Positions 42,080 through 54,548 of a stretch of DNA of 64,000 nucleotides are shown here, piece by piece. Below the pieces are notes generated by a model, which saw nothing but the letters and a program-made list of their open reading frames with translations, did not search any database and was not told the DNA's origin. Numbering within the stretch: the stretch's first letter is position 1; each line of letters begins with the position of its first letter. The position numbers and the translations under genes are program-made. Source of the DNA: Prorocentrum cordatum (Eukaryota; Sar; Dinophyceae; Prorocentrales; Prorocentraceae); the NCBI GenBank assembly GCA_963575745.1, contig CAUYUJ010021148.1:640032-704031 (forward strand), written 5' to 3'.

Positions 42080-42370
42080 CTTCGATGTCATCGAAAAGCT
42101 TGAGCCAGTCCTGGGGCCTGCTTGGGAGCCTCTTGGGCCGTCTGAGGACGATCTTAGGGGCCTCTTGGGCCGTCTTGGACGCTGTCACGACCCCCAGAGC
42201 GAATATGCTGAACACATACGTCTTACTTGGGGAATGTCGCAATTTTGGTCTCCTGGGACCCTCTCGGGAAACATCTTGCAAGGTCCTCGGGGCGTCTCGG
42301 GTGGCTCTTGGGCCGTCTTGGGGCAATATTGGTGCGTCGTCGACGCTGTTGGGCTGCTCTGGTCGATGTT
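42080..42370 (-). repeat. CCAAGA-type array (reverse orientation)
   Basis: GGGCCTCTTGGGCCGTCTTGG units. The end GGTGCGTCGTCGACGCTGTTGG resembles the end of the array at 5470-5730. Confidence 0.7.
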
Positions 42371-42525
42371 GCGCGCCCTCCAGAACTGTACCGAGCCGCT
42401 GGAAGGGGGGCCACGGAAGCCCCGGAGGAGAACAAAAATGTCGCGGCCCAAAGAGAGGAGAAGGGTGGAAATCCAGGAGGGTGTCGCGGCTGGTTCCCCC
42501 TGGCTCCGGGCACCCCGGCATTATA
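42371..42525. other. Spacer
   Basis: No feature recognised between the array and the TATG tract. Confidence 0.3.
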
Positions 42526-42529
42526 CAGA

Positions 42530-43680
42530 TTTGTGTGTATGAGTGTGAATGCATGTATGCATGGATGTATGCATGAAAGCATGCATGCGTGTATGCATGT
42601 GTGAATGTATGTCTACATCCATATGTATGTATGTATGTATGCATGTATGTATGTATGTAGATATGTTTGCAAACATGTATGTATGTGTGTGTATGTTGAT
42701 GTATGTATGTGTGTATGTCTGTGTGTACGTATGTCTGGCTGTCTGCCTGTCTGTCTGTCTGCCTGTATGTCTGCCTGTATGTCTGTCTGTCTGTGTGTAT
42801 GGGTGTATGAATGTGTGTATGTGTGTATGTGTATTTGTATGTATGTTTGTGAGTATGTGTACGTATGTGTATGTAAGATGCATGTGTACATATATATATA
42901 TGTATAATATCGATATACGTATATGTATGTATGTATGTATGTATGTATGGATGGATGTATGTATGTATGTATGTATGTGTATGTGTGTATTTATTTATTT
43001 ATTTATCTATTTATTTATTTATTTATGTGTGTATGTTTACATGTGTGTATGTATGTGGTTATGTACGTGTGTATGTGTATGGATGTCTGCATGTATGGAT
43101 GTATGTGAGTATGTGTATGTGTATGTATGTATGGATGGATGCATGTATGTGTGCATGTGTGCATGTATGTATGCATGAATGTGTGTATGCATGCACGTAT
43201 GGTTGTGACTGTGTAATTATGTAGTATGAATATGTGCGCATGCATTTACATAGGTATGGATGGATGCGTGTATGGATGTATGTGTGCATGCATGCACGTA
43301 TGTGTGTGTATGTGAATGTATGTATGTGTGTATGTATGTACGTATGAATGTATGTAGGTACGCATGCATGTATGAATGCATGACTGTGTGAGTGCGTGTA
43401 AATGTGTGTATGCATGCATGTATGTGGGTGCTCGTGTGTTGCATGTGTGTGGGTGCGTATGTATGCGTGTATGTTTGCATGTATGCATGTATGGGTGTAT
43501 GTGTGTATGGAAGGATGTATGTATGTATGCATGCATGTATGTGGGCAGGTAGGTATGCTTGTATGTATGTATGTATGTGTAGGCAGATAGGTAGGTAGGT
43601 AGGTAGGCAGGCAGGTAGGTAGGTAGGTAAACAGGTGGGTGGATGGGCGGGTAGGTAGGTGGGTAGGTCTGTTTGTATAT
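42530..43680. repeat. (TATG)n microsatellite with TTTA, TCTG and GGTA blocks
   Basis: About 1.15 kb of TATG/TGTA units, with internal CTGT blocks (42725-42800), ATTT blocks (42985-43025) and a terminal GTAG block (43580-43660). Same motif as the TACA tracts at 23.9 and 26.5 kb on the other strand. Confidence 0.95.
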
Positions 43681-43689
43681 AAGCACCAT

Positions 43690-44395
43690 GCATGTCGAAT
43701 CCACCGCTTCAAGATGACCCCGAGAGCGCCAGAAGGCCCCCAAGAGCCCCCCATGAAAGCCCCAGAAGGCCCCCAAGAGACTCTGGCATGACCTCCAGAG
43801 GCCCCCAAGAGGCCCCCGATAGGGCCCCAAGACACTACAAAAACCGCCGCCAAGATGCTTCCGAGAGGCCTCCCAAGCGACCCCCACAGGCATCCAATAG
43901 GCCTCTGGTCCACGACCCTGGCACGGTGGCGATTGGACTGAAAGCCACTGGATCCGCCGCCAACTGTGCTTGTCACAGAGCTGCTTAGCGTGCTAGACTT
44001 TTATTGCTTTAAACCTTGGTCTAAGATTCCCAATGGCCTTCGGCCCCTGGAGCCGCCACACGTAAGGCACCTCAAAAGGTGAATGCAAGGATCTGTCCGC
44101 CAAAGATGGCCCCAAGATGGACTCCAAGACGGACTCCAAGATAGTTCAACATGGCTTGATGACGGCCCGCAACGCCTCCAAGACGGCTCCTCCTCTTCCT
44201 CCTCCCCCTTGTCTTCCTTCTCCTCCCTCAGTCTTCGTTTCTATTTCTCTCCGAGGTGTTCCCCCAAGGGGTTCCACAACGGCGGGGGGCAACCCATAGT
44301 CCAACAGCTTGACCAGACGTTGGCCCAACGTTTGGCCGCATGAGCCCTTCTAAAAGTCAGGGGGGGCGACGGTGGTTCGTCGTAGGAGCCTTTGA
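43690..44395 (+). repeat. Composite repeat, short copy 3
   Basis: Array (43700-43880), head GGCACGGTGGCGATTGG ... GGATCCGCCGCCAACTG ... GCGTGCTAGACTTTTATT, a short array (44100-44190), and a shortened tail (TTCCACAACGGCGGGGG ... CTTCTAAAAGTCAGGGGG ... TTCGTCGTAGG) followed by TTTGATATGTACAC. Same module order as 24.6-26.5 kb but with the middle modules missing. Confidence 0.75.
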
Positions 44396-44458
44396 TATGT
44401 ACACAAGGGAGGAGACGCGTGGAGATACGTGGCCATGCCGGGAGGGTGGTGTCTACAC

Positions 44459-44827
44459 CTATCCTGGGGCAAGGATGGGCCCAGTAAGGATTGTTGATTT
44501 GCTCAGTTGACGTCCCCCGAGAAGGGTGGCCCCAGCAACTTCTGCCAGCTTCCACGCAAGGGAATCTAGCTTGGTCTCTGCCGTGCCCCGATTGACCAGC
44601 CGCGCCTCCAGGGACTTCGCTTTCCACATCCGCCCATGCATTGTCCCGCACAGTGCACGGGAGCATCGTGACCACAACAACTCCTTGATCTGATCCACTA
44701 GGGCGCGAGAGACATCATGAGACGATTGGCGCAGGATACGTTCAATGATTTCACAAATATCTAGCGGCTCTCGTTTCAGGAGTCCGCGTAGAGCGTTCGG
44801 AAGTCTGAAACATACTGGAGCGCGTGA
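44459..44827 (-). CDS. Unrecognised exon-like ORF
   Basis: Open frame of about 122 codons between a TGA at 44828-44830 and the stop at 44459, with ordinary protein composition: RLPNALRGLLKREPLDICEI, then IERILRQSSHDVSRALVDQI, and KELLWSRCSRALCGTMHGRM, continuing with RLVNRGTAETKLDSLAWKLA. Mostly helical, with heptad-like leucines. The first ATG in frame is at 44698, so if coding it is more likely an internal exon. No family recognised. Nearby frames on the same strand (44776-45115) have some protein-like stretches but no continuity. Confidence 0.35.
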   Translation of the reverse strand, partial: SRAPVCFRLPNALRGLLKREPLDICEIIERILRQSSHDVSRALVDQIKELLWSRCSRALCGTMHGRMWKAKSLEARLVNRGTAETKLDSLAWKLAEVAGATLLGGRQLSKSTILTGPILAPG

Positions 44828-44830
44828 TCA

Positions 44831-45350
44831 TCATTACTTATTGCTCCGCTGCCCATCTGCCGACAAGAAACTGATATGAGCCCAACTTGTCGTGGTGGTG
44901 CGGCTGCCAGTCTCCTGCAACGCAGATTCATTCTTTGACGGAAAAGATGGGAGAGGACAACCTCCTTCCACAGCTGACGCCAAAACGTGGATGCCGCCAA
45001 ACGCCGCAGGCAGGTTTAAAAGGCGTCGGGATGAGGGCGGCAAGCTACGGAACGAATGATGCCTTCGATTGTTTTTTGCAGGGAGAAAAGAAAAGATATT
45101 CACAGCGACGAACACTCTGCAACGGCAAATTGCTCATGTCACGGAACACCTCTTGGAGGTGGTGAACGTGTCACACGGTCAGAAGGAGCAGAGGCATGCC
45201 GGAAGTGATCAAAACAGTCTCCGCATCTACAGAACAGGAAGGAGGACGGAGGGAATACAGCACGAGCGACAAAACAGTTGCATGTGAAAGCAACTGTACG
45301 TCTCAGGACACCCCTGTCCGACCGACCGATATATGCAAGGGCGATGCTTG
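44831..45350. other. Unassigned sequence
   Basis: Short open frames without recognisable domains; possibly more of the same decayed gene as 44459-44827. Confidence 0.25.
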
Positions 45351-45440
45351 ATTGCCCCCTCCTCCTCCTGCTGCTTCTCCTCCTCCTCCTCCTGCTTCTC
45401 CTCCTCCTCCTCCTCCTCCTCCTCCTCCTCCTCCTGTACG
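45351..45440. repeat. (CTC)n microsatellite
   Basis: About 80 bases of CTC with CTGCTT interruptions. Confidence 0.95.
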
Positions 45441-46790
45441 TCCGACCGAACGTGCGCCGATGACCTCTCCGCACATACGCACCCAGTCCGTCGCCGCCTC
45501 GCCCGGGGGTGGACGCATCGACCGCGGCAGCGAACTGCCGCTCCCGCCCGCACGCCCCCAGAGCCGTGCGGCTCTCTCGCGAACAGCACCAGCCCCGCTC
45601 GCAGGCGGCAACACCCGAGCCCTGCACCCACCAATGGTTATAGCAGCAACAACAAAAAAAACGAACCCTCTGGGAGAGGACCTGAGTTAGGTGGGCAAGA
45701 AGCATTAGGGATGAGGGGGTCCTTTCTGCAGATGTCTCGAACCAAACAGCCCAGATGTATTGCCCCCGCTGCAAAGACGGGGGCCTCAGTGAGGCTGCGT
45801 CTTCATCGTGTCATTAGGGCTCGGGTTCTTTTACCCTCGATGAACCAACCAGCGACTCTCCTGCATCGATGGTTGGCGAGGGTAGACTTCGGCTTTCGCC
45901 ATGCGTTCGACGAATTCCGAACCCTACACACACATGCCGAACGTCGAGCTGCCTGAATCGTGCATCGGCGAGGATCGCTTCAAGCTCCGCTCAAAGCGGG
46001 TCCCCCAAAACCCTGCCAGGGTCCAAACGCACCAGTTTTTCCAGCTGCGTCCAGCCATGGCGACGAGCAGGGCCCCCGAAGGCCAAAAAGCCTCGAACCT
46101 CGATCCTCGAGATTCGAACCTCGTACCGCCTATCGGGCTGCCTGAATCGTTGATCGGCGAGGGCAGGGTGCGGATTTCGGCGCCGAGCTCGGCACGGGAT
46201 CCCCCGACCCCACCTACTCGGACCTCATCTGGAAGGCCCAGATCTCCTGCCTGGAGCGCGGTGCACGCTTTTGCTGTCTGCCAGTCCCAGGGAGAGAGTT
46301 CACACAGACGAGGCATCGCTGCAAACGCGCGCGCGATCTGCATCGAGCACGGTCAAGGGCTCTTGCTCAGCGTGCGGCGGCGGCGGCCCCGACGACATAC
46401 TATACCCTGCGAGCTGATAGCGTGTCACTCCGCGACGCGGGGCTGGAGGCTGGGAAAGGCTCGGGACGGTGACGCTTGGGAGCCGCGATGTGGTTAGCGT
46501 GTCGCGCCGGAACGTTGTGAGCCAGAACTGGCGAAGCGGCACGCTGAGCATACGATCCGAACCCAAAATACATACGGCGAACCCTTTACTCCCCTAGCGT
46601 GCGACCGAAAACTAGTAGTATTCCCAAGTGTCTGGTGTCAATAACCGTTCGCGGTGTAAACGCGGAGCTACCTTCGGCCTGCAAGTCATAAGACGAAAGC
46701 GACACACAATTCAGGATGCGTTGGCTCTCCTGCCTTTCCCGCTCTGGCAGTCGCGCCTGTCGTCACGTCTGCCTCGCTTGGGAATTCGCA
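45441..46790. other. Unassigned GC-rich sequence
   Basis: Overlapping short open frames with no domains. GCTGCCTGAATCGT occurs twice (about 45948 and 46138), each followed by ATCGGCGAGG, marking an imperfect repeat of about 190 bases. Confidence 0.35.
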
Positions 46791-46794
46791 CGTG

Positions 46795-46980
46795 ACAAGG
46801 ACGAAGAGGAGGAAAAGCAGGAGGAGGACGAGGACTAGGACGAGCATGAGAACAAGGAGGGGGAGGACGAGGAGGCAAAAGGGAGCAGAGGGAGGAAGGG
46901 GAGGAGGACCAGGAAGAGGAGGACAAGGATAACGAGGACGAAGACGCGGTGAGGAGCGAGGAAGCAGGACGACGCGGTGA
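46795..46980. repeat. GGA/GAC-rich degenerate tract
   Basis: Purine-rich imperfect triplets (GAGGAC, GGAGGA). Confidence 0.7.
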
Positions 46981-47119
46981 GGGCGACGCACGGGCGTGCC
47001 CGCCGACTGGGCCGCTGCGGACTCCGTCACGCGCGTCCACTGGCAGATGTGGCCTCGGCTCGGCCCTCCTGACCGACCCGTTCACGGGGTGGGGGGACCT
47101 CCTCCCTTTCTTGCCAGTC

Positions 47120-47385
47120 TTATGGGACTCCCCCTCCTCCTCGCTCCTCCTCGCTCCTCCTCCACCTCCTCCTCCTCCTCCTCCCTCCTCCACCTCCTCC
47201 TCCTCCTCCCTCCTCCTCCCTCCTCATCCTCCTCCCTCCTCCTCGCTCCTCCTCGCTCCTCCTCGCTCCTCCTCGCTCCTCCTCGCTCCTCCTCGCTCCT
47301 CCTCCTCCTCCTGCTCTTCCTCCTACTCCTCCTCCTCCTCCTCCTCCTCCTCCTTTTCCTCCTCCTCCTCCTGCTGCTGCTTGCG
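47120..47385. repeat. (CTC)n microsatellite with CTCGCTC block
   Basis: CTC/TCC triplets with nine-base CTCGCTCCT repeats at about 47135-47160 and 47240-47305. Confidence 0.95.
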
Positions 47386-48120
47386 CGAGGCAAACATCAG
47401 CAGCGGGGCTTTTGCGTTCTTCTCTGCACAAAAAACTCTGTGAGCGTATGGTAAAATCGGTTACGCAACAACATGACCAAAGTGCAGACAAAGCGGCGCA
47501 GGTGCAATGAACCGCTGGGGCACAAAGTACCACCGCAAGAGCCTTCACACTGGATTCCAGCGGTGGTCTTCAAATACTTCCTGGCGGTAGAAGGCTGCAC
47601 CAACGTTGCAACGACAAACCAACCGACCGAAACGAGCCGACCGAACGCAACCGACTGCGACACAGCCGGACCGATCGAACCGCAGCTGCCCTTGGTGGAT
47701 CCCAGAATGTCTCCTAGAGGCGACGCGCTCCCCGAGGCCAAGAAAGCCCCCAAAAACGTCCAAAGACCTCGATCCTCGAGCCTCGAAGAGGACTGCCTAA
47801 GAGTCGGGTGCACCGAAGGGGGGGCCGAGGAAGGGGGGGGGATCATGGCCCGGAGCATGCGCGTGGACGAGTGGGGGCCAGGGGAGATGTTGAAAAAAAA
47901 AAAAAAAAATGAAGAATAAGAAGAAGAGGAAGAAGAAGAAGAAGAAAAAGAAGAAGAAGAAGAAGAATATCACGAACAATAATAATAATGATAATCCGCC
48001 GACCCCTTGGGGATCATCGGCGTGTGAGATGCTTCCCCCTCCCCAAACCCCTCCCCCGGGAGCCCGGTCCGGTCGATTTGGAGGGGGGGGGGGTCCGGGA
48101 CGAGCGCAGCACGGCCGGGA
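47386..48120. other. Unassigned sequence with A run and (GAA)n
   Basis: GACCGAACCGACCG-type repeats near 47615-47680, a 17-base A run near 47893-47909 and (AGA)n to about 47970. ATCCGCCGACCCCTTGGGG near 47995 resembles the head of the composite repeat. Confidence 0.45.
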
Positions 48121-48124
48121 CGAG

Positions 48125-48740
48125 CGGTTCACGGGGCTTTTCCGGGCCCAAGAGGGCCTCAAGACGGGCCAAGAAGCCCCCAAGAGGCCTCCAAGACGGC
48201 CCACGAAGGCTCCGAGACGCCAAACGACCGCTCCAAGACGCCCGAGATGGCCCCAAGACGGGCCAAGAGGTCTCCAAGACGGCCCCCGAGGTCCCAAACA
48301 AGCCTCCCAAGAGGGCCCCAAGAGTCTAAAATTGTTGATTTTCCATGGTGTTTTTCGATGTGTTTTGCTTTTCCGCCTTTTCGGCTTCCCGACGCTCCAA
48401 GACGGCCAAAGAGGCCCCAAAGACAGCCCCAAGATGGCCCAAGAGGCCCCCAAGACGGCCTCCAGACGGCCCAAGACGGCCCCAACACGGCCCAAGAGGT
48501 CCCCAAGACGGCCCAAGAGGGCTCCAAGACGGCACCAAGAGGGGCCCAAGAGGGCGACCAAACATGTTGAAACTCTAGCTTTCTGCCCCCAGGAGCCCCA
48601 GGGGGCCCCAAGAGTGCCCCAAGAGGCCCCCAGAGGCCCTCACGAGGCCGCCCAGACGCCCCAAGGAACCCCCAAGAAGCACCCCAGAGGCTCCGAAACG
48701 GCCCCCAAGTGGCTCCAAAACTCGCTTCCAGAGGCCCCCG
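48125..48740 (+). repeat. CCAAGA-type array with AT-rich module
   Basis: Array units plus the AT-rich module ATTGTTGATTTTCCATGG ... TTTTCGGCTTCCCGACGC at about 48330-48395, matching those at 24955 and 25900. Confidence 0.8.
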
Positions 48741-49060
48741 AGAAGCGATCCGCGAGATCCCGATACACATACAAGAAGCCTCTCACCCATAACCCATAAC
48801 CCAGAGCCGTTTCTCCGTGTCCCCCTTCTCCTCCTCCTCCTCCTTTTCCTCCACCTGGGCCCCCAAGTGGTTCCAAACTGCCTGCCATAGGCCCCCGAGA
48901 GGCGTGCCGCGAGATCCCGATACACATACAAAAAGCCTCTCACCCATAACCCATAATCCAGAGCCGTTTCTCCGTGCCCCCCTTTTCCTCCTCCTCCTTT
49001 TCCTCCACCTGGGCCCCCAAGTGGTTCCAAACTGCCTGCCATAGGCCCCCGAGAGGCGCG
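48733..49060 (+). repeat. 157-base tandem duplication
   Basis: The segment with GAGATCCCGATACACATACA, CCTCTCACCCATAACCCATAA and GAGCCGTTTCTCCGTG occurs at 48756 and 48913, exactly 157 bases apart. A partial third start lies at about 49040. Confidence 0.85.
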
Positions 49061-50580
49061 CCGCAAGACCGCCGCTCGAGCCACAGACGCTGGCGGCCAA
49101 TCCCAGAGAGGAATGAGAAGCTCAATGTCATCTCCTATTCCTCCGCCTCCTCCTCATCCCCCCTCCTCCTCCCCTTCCTCCTCCTCCTGCTTCTCCTCCT
49201 CCGTCTCCTTCGCCCCGCTCTTACGCTCGCAGCGTCACTCGTCCTCCTCCTCCTCATCCTCCTCCTCCTCCCCCTCCTCCGAATACCCCAGCCTGCCCAA
49301 TCACGGATCAGCCCCAGTTTCGGAATCCACAACTTACGTCCAGCATCCGCCGACCCCGCAGCAATCCAGGTGCCGTGGCGCTTCCATCTACTGAACATGC
49401 CTCCGTTTCGGCACACCCCGCACGCGGCAACTTGAGTAAAAGGCCCCAGAACCCGAATATACGCGCGGCCCCCCGCCAACATTGGGCACGTCCCTCATAC
49501 ATTTCGTGGCTCCACGGCGCGCTCCAACCATAGCCCCAGTACCCGCGGTCACGTAAACTTCCAACCCCACGCGCACACACACGTCGATCGTGTCGTGGCT
49601 CCAGAATACGTCCACCGTGGGGCCCAGTGGGAACATTCGCATGCAAGTATACCCCATGCCGGCACACCCTTTGCACGCGCCGTGGCCTCGCACATGGCCA
49701 AGTTGACCCATCATGACTCCTGGGCAGTCCCCCAAAAAAACTCCCGACCGCTACCGAAACGGCTCGAAGACATTCCCGAGCCCAACCTGGCTCCATTATG
49801 CCTCTCAGATGGCCCCAGATGAGACCACGACCGCCCGCGGTGTCGCCGTCCGCTCGGACCCCCCCGCGGAACTGCCCGAGACCCTCTGGCGGTGGCGGCG
49901 AACAGACACCAAACAAATATCACTCGCCTTTTCACCCCTTCGCAGCTTCTACTACCCCCTGATTGGCATAAACAAGGGGTCGGCGGTGTGGCGTAAGCCT
50001 AAGAATAATAATTATACTGGTAAGAATACGGGTGATCTGAGAAGACTAATAACAGGATGAAGAAGAAGTGGAAGTAGAAGGAGAAGGAGAACGAGAACGA
50101 GGAGGAGGAGGAGGAGAAGAAGAGGGGGCCACATGAGATCCCCCCCTCCGCTCCTGGGGAGCCCCCCGGGGGCCTCTTCGGGACCTCTTCGGTGAGAGGC
50201 ACAGCCCCTGAGCGCCGACCCCCGCGCGGGCCGCCCGGGGCCTCCCCCCGCGGCTCGCCGGAGAGACGCCGCCCCGAGCCGTTGCGGACGGGAGGAGCTC
50301 GCACGAGAGCGGCGGGGCACACCGTGCTGCCCCCGCCCACCATCGCGGCGGACTGCGGGCCAGGCTCACTGCGGCGGCGTCAGGACCCTCTCTGGGACGC
50401 CCCCGAGGGGAGGGGCAGGCCCCCGGACCCCCGACGTCGCGCGTTCTTGGCATCACGGAGCCGCGGCGGCCTCGGCCTCTGCCCCCGGGACTGGACTCTA
50501 AGCGGGGGGGGCCTGCAAACTAGATGAGCTCGGGGGGGTTCTGGAAGAGCTGTTAGAAGGCGGGGGGGGCTACTAAGAAG
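49061..50580. other. Unassigned; CTC-rich patch then GC-rich DNA
   Basis: (CTC)n-like triplets at about 49130-49280. GCCCC.GGG-rich sequence at 50110-50530. Reverse-strand GTGGCTCC words near 49510 and 49595 suggest worn satellite units of the 9.6 kb family. No gene supported. Confidence 0.4.
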
Positions 50581-50594
50581 CCCATATCCTTCTT

Positions 50595-50616
50595 CCTCCT
50601 ATCATCGTCATCATCG

Positions 50617-50678
<62 letters not shown>

Positions 50679-50738
50679 ATCATCACCACAACCACCACCA
50701 CCACCATCATCACCATCATCATACTCAGCAGCAGCAGT

Positions 50739-50795
<57 letters not shown>

Positions 50796-51390
50796 GTCAG
50801 CAGCATCATCATCATCGTCATCATCATCAGCATCATCGTCATCATCATCATCATTATCATCATCATCATCATCCTCATCATCCTCATCATCATCAACACC
50901 ACAGTCAGCACCATCATCAGCATCAGCATCAGCATGAGCATCGGCAGCAGCAGCGTCAGCAGCAGCAGCACCATCATCATGTTCTGAATCAGCATCATCA
51001 TCATCCTCATCACCCTCATCACCCTCATCATCTTCATCGTCATCATCCTCCATCACCACCTTCATCACCCTCACCATCATCATCATCATCAGCATCATCA
51101 TCATGAGCAGAATCAGCATCAGCATCATCATCATCATCAGAATTTGCAGTAGCAGCAGCATCATCATTATCCTCATCCTCATCGGCACCATCATCGTCAT
51201 TATCATCATCATCCTCATCATCCTCATCACCCTCATCACCCTCATCATCGTCATCTTCATCATACTCCATCACCACCTTCATCACCATCATCATGAGCAT
51301 CATCATCCTCATTAGCAGCATCAGCATCAGCATCATCATCAGCATCTGCAGTAGCAGCAGCGTCGTCATGATCATCCTCATCCCCATCGG

Positions 51391-51432
<42 letters not shown>

Positions 51433-51470
51433 ATCATCATGATCATCATCATCATCATCAGCAGCACCAG

Positions 51471-51534
<64 letters not shown>

Positions 51535-51828
51535 GTCATCACCGTCATCACCGTCATCATCATCATCATCACCAACATCCTCATCCGCATCGTGATCCTC
51601 ATCATCACCATCATCATTAGCGTCCTCCCCCTCATCCTCCCGCCCATCCTGATCCTCATCATCATCGTCCTCATCAGCATCAGCAGCATTATCATCATCA
51701 CCACCACCATCATCATCAGCGCCATCATCAGCAGCAGCAGCAGCATCATCATTATCACCATCATCGTCTTCACCACTATCAACCTCCTCGCTCCTTCTCC
51801 TCTCCCTCCCTCTCCTCCTCATCCTCCA

Positions 51829-51860
<32 letters not shown>

Positions 51861-52054
51861 CCCTTGTATCAGCCTCCTCCTTCTCCTCCTCCTCCTGTTC
51901 CTCGTCGTCGTCCTCCCCCTTATCCTCATCCTCATTCTCATATTCATCCTCATCCTCATCCTCATCCTCACCATCATCCTCAGCATCATCATCAGCATCA
52001 TCATCAGCATGATCATCAGCATCATCATCATCATAATCAGCATCACCATTATCC

Positions 52055-52107
<53 letters not shown>

Positions 52108-52620
52108 GGCATCAGCAGGATCATCATCATAATCATCATCGGCATCAGTATCAATATCATCACCATCACCACCACCATCAGCATCATCATCAGCAGGATC
52201 AGCATCAGCATCAGCATCAGCATCATCGTCCTCATCACCATCCACCACCACCACCTGCATCACCTTCACAATCATCATCATCATCATCAGCATCCTCATC
52301 ATCATAATCGACAGCAGCTGCATCATCATCCTCATCATCAGCAGCATCAGCATCAGCATCAGCATCAGCATCAGCATCAGCATCAGCATCATCATCATCA
52401 TCATCATCAGCATCATCATCATCATCATAATCATAATCATCCTCAGCATCATCAGCATCAGCATCAGCATCAGCATCTGCAGTAGCAGCATCATCGTTAT
52501 CAGCATCGTCTACATCATCATCAGGAGCAGCAGCAGCAGCAGCAGCAGCATCGTCATCCTCATCCTCATCCTCATCATCAGCATCCTCATCATCACTATC
52601 ATCCTACTCCTCCGCCTCGC
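50595..52620. repeat. Giant (CAT)n/(CAG)n/(CCT)n trinucleotide tract
   Basis: About 2 kb of ATC units with ATCAGC, ATCCTC and ATCACC variants, interrupted by a CTC patch at 51785-51930. All frames are open for hundreds of codons on both strands. No gene is implied. Confidence 0.95.
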
Positions 52621-53415
52621 ATCATCATCACTATCATCGCATCGGCAGCATCCTACTCCTCATCCTTCTCCTCCTCCTCCGCCTCCTCGTCCTCTCCCTC
52701 ATGCACCTCCCCCCTCCTCAGCCTCCTCCTCCTCCGCCTGTTCCTCGTCGTCCTCCCCCTCATCCTCACCATCATCGTCATCATCCTGATCATCATCAGC
52801 ATCATCATTATTATCAGCATCAACATCAGCAGCATCATCATCCTGGTACTCGTCCTCATCATCATCAACTTCGTTAACATCATCACCATCCTCAGTCGCA
52901 ACCTTATCCTCAACATTATCATCATCGTCCTTCTCCTCATAGACCAAATTGTCAGTTTCATCAGCAGCAGCATCAGCATAATCATCATCACAACCACCAC
53001 CATCATCATCATCAGCAGCATCGGCATCATCATCATCATCATCATCATCAGCAGCATCATCAGCATCATCATAACCATGATCATCATCATCATCAGCAGC
53101 AGCAGCATCGTCGTCGTCATCATCGTCATCATCACTATCGACCTTCTCACTCATCCTCCTCCTGGTTTTCTTCCTCCTCCGCCTCCCCCTCCTCATCCTC
53201 CTCCTCTTCCTCGTCGTCGTCCTCCCCTCCTCCTCGTCGTCCGCCTCGTCCTCGTCCTCGTCCTCTTCCTCCTCCTAGGCCTCCTCAGCCTCCTCTGCCT
53301 CCTCCTCCTCCTCCTCCTCCTCGTCCTCCTCCTCCTCCTCTTCGTCCTCCTCCTCCTCGTCCTTCCTCTACTGCTCCTTTTCCTCCTCCTCCTCCTCCTC
53401 CTCCTCCCCCTCGGG
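52621..53415. repeat. CTC- and CAT-type trinucleotide tract, continued
   Basis: CTC at 52655-52760, CAT-type at 52770-53135, CTC at 53150-53410. The blocks keep triplet phase over long distances. Confidence 0.9.
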
Positions 53416-53767
53416 AACGGCTAGTTTCGCCGACAGCTGGTGTCGCCTGGCATCTTTCGCCGACGGCTGGTTTCACCGACGGCTGGTTTCGCCGACCCGC
53501 CCGCTGGCTTCGCCGACAGCTGGTTTCGTCGACCCGCCCATCAGGGTCCCGTCCACACGACCTGTTCGCACGCTGGCAAGACGCCTGCCTTGCGCCCTTG
53601 CACAATCCTCTGCCGATCAGCCAGCGGCCGCTCTGGAACAAACCCCGCTCCGAAGCGAGGCGCTGGCGGCGACCGCAGCGACGACGGCGAAGACGACGGC
53701 GACGGGCCACGACGGCGGCGACGACGAAGGGCTACGACGACGGCGGAAGCGACGACGGCAACGGGTA

Positions 53768-53799
<32 letters not shown>

Positions 53800-53995
53800 C
53801 ACGACGACGACGACGACGACGACGACGTGGGTGACGACAGAACCGGGCAACCGCGGCTAAACCCGCCCTGGCAAAACCCGCCGTCGGCGAAACAAGCACC
53901 GGCGAAACCAGCCTCTGGCGAAACCAACCCCAGCGAAACCAGCAGTCGGCGACACCAGCATCGGCGAAGCCAGCCGCCGGCGAAAACAGCTCATG
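53416..53995. repeat. Minisatellite of GGTTTCGCCGACxGCT type and (GAC)n
   Basis: 14-16 base units such as GGTTTCGCCGACAGCT at 53420-53530 and, in reverse complement, GGCGAAACCAGC at 53865-53990. Between them lies a (CGA)n tract at about 53690-53830. The two minisatellite blocks are inverted relative to each other. Confidence 0.8.
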
Positions 53996-54138
53996 ACTTC
54001 TCCTCCTCCTCCTCCTCCTCCTCCTCCTCCCCTCAACCCCGCCCCCTCCTCCTCTCCACCTCCCCCTCCACCCTCCTCCCCCCCCTCCTCGTCCTCCTCC
54101 TCCTCCTCCTCCGCCTCCTCCCCCCCCTCCTCCACCTC

Positions 54139-54171
<33 letters not shown>

Positions 54172-54490
54172 TCCTCCTCCCCCTGCCTCCTCGTTCGTCC
54201 TCCTCCTCCTCTTCATCCTCCTTTTCCTCCTCCTTCCCCTCCCCATCACCTCCTCCTCCTCCATTCTCCTTCTCCTCCTCCACCTCCTCCTCGATCGTCC
54301 TCCTCCTCATCACCACCTCCTCCTCCTCCTCCTCTTCCCTCCTCCCCCTCCACTTCCTCCTCTTTTCCTCTTCCTCCCTCCTCCTCCCTCCAACTCTTCC
54401 CCCCGCCTCCTCCTCATCCTCCTCCTCCTCCTCCTCGGCATCATCAAAATCATCAGCAGCATCATCCGAATAATCATCATTATCATCAAC

Positions 54491-54548
<58 letters not shown>

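Noticed and set aside
42530-43680. CRISPR-like array or repetitive tyrosine/histidine protein in the TATG tract
   Set aside because: Simple tetranucleotide repeat without spacers; eukaryotic context.
48795-48820. Interstitial telomere from CCCATAACCCATAACCC
   Set aside because: Only two units and not the plant/alveolate TTTAGGG-type sequence; it belongs to the 157-base tandem unit.
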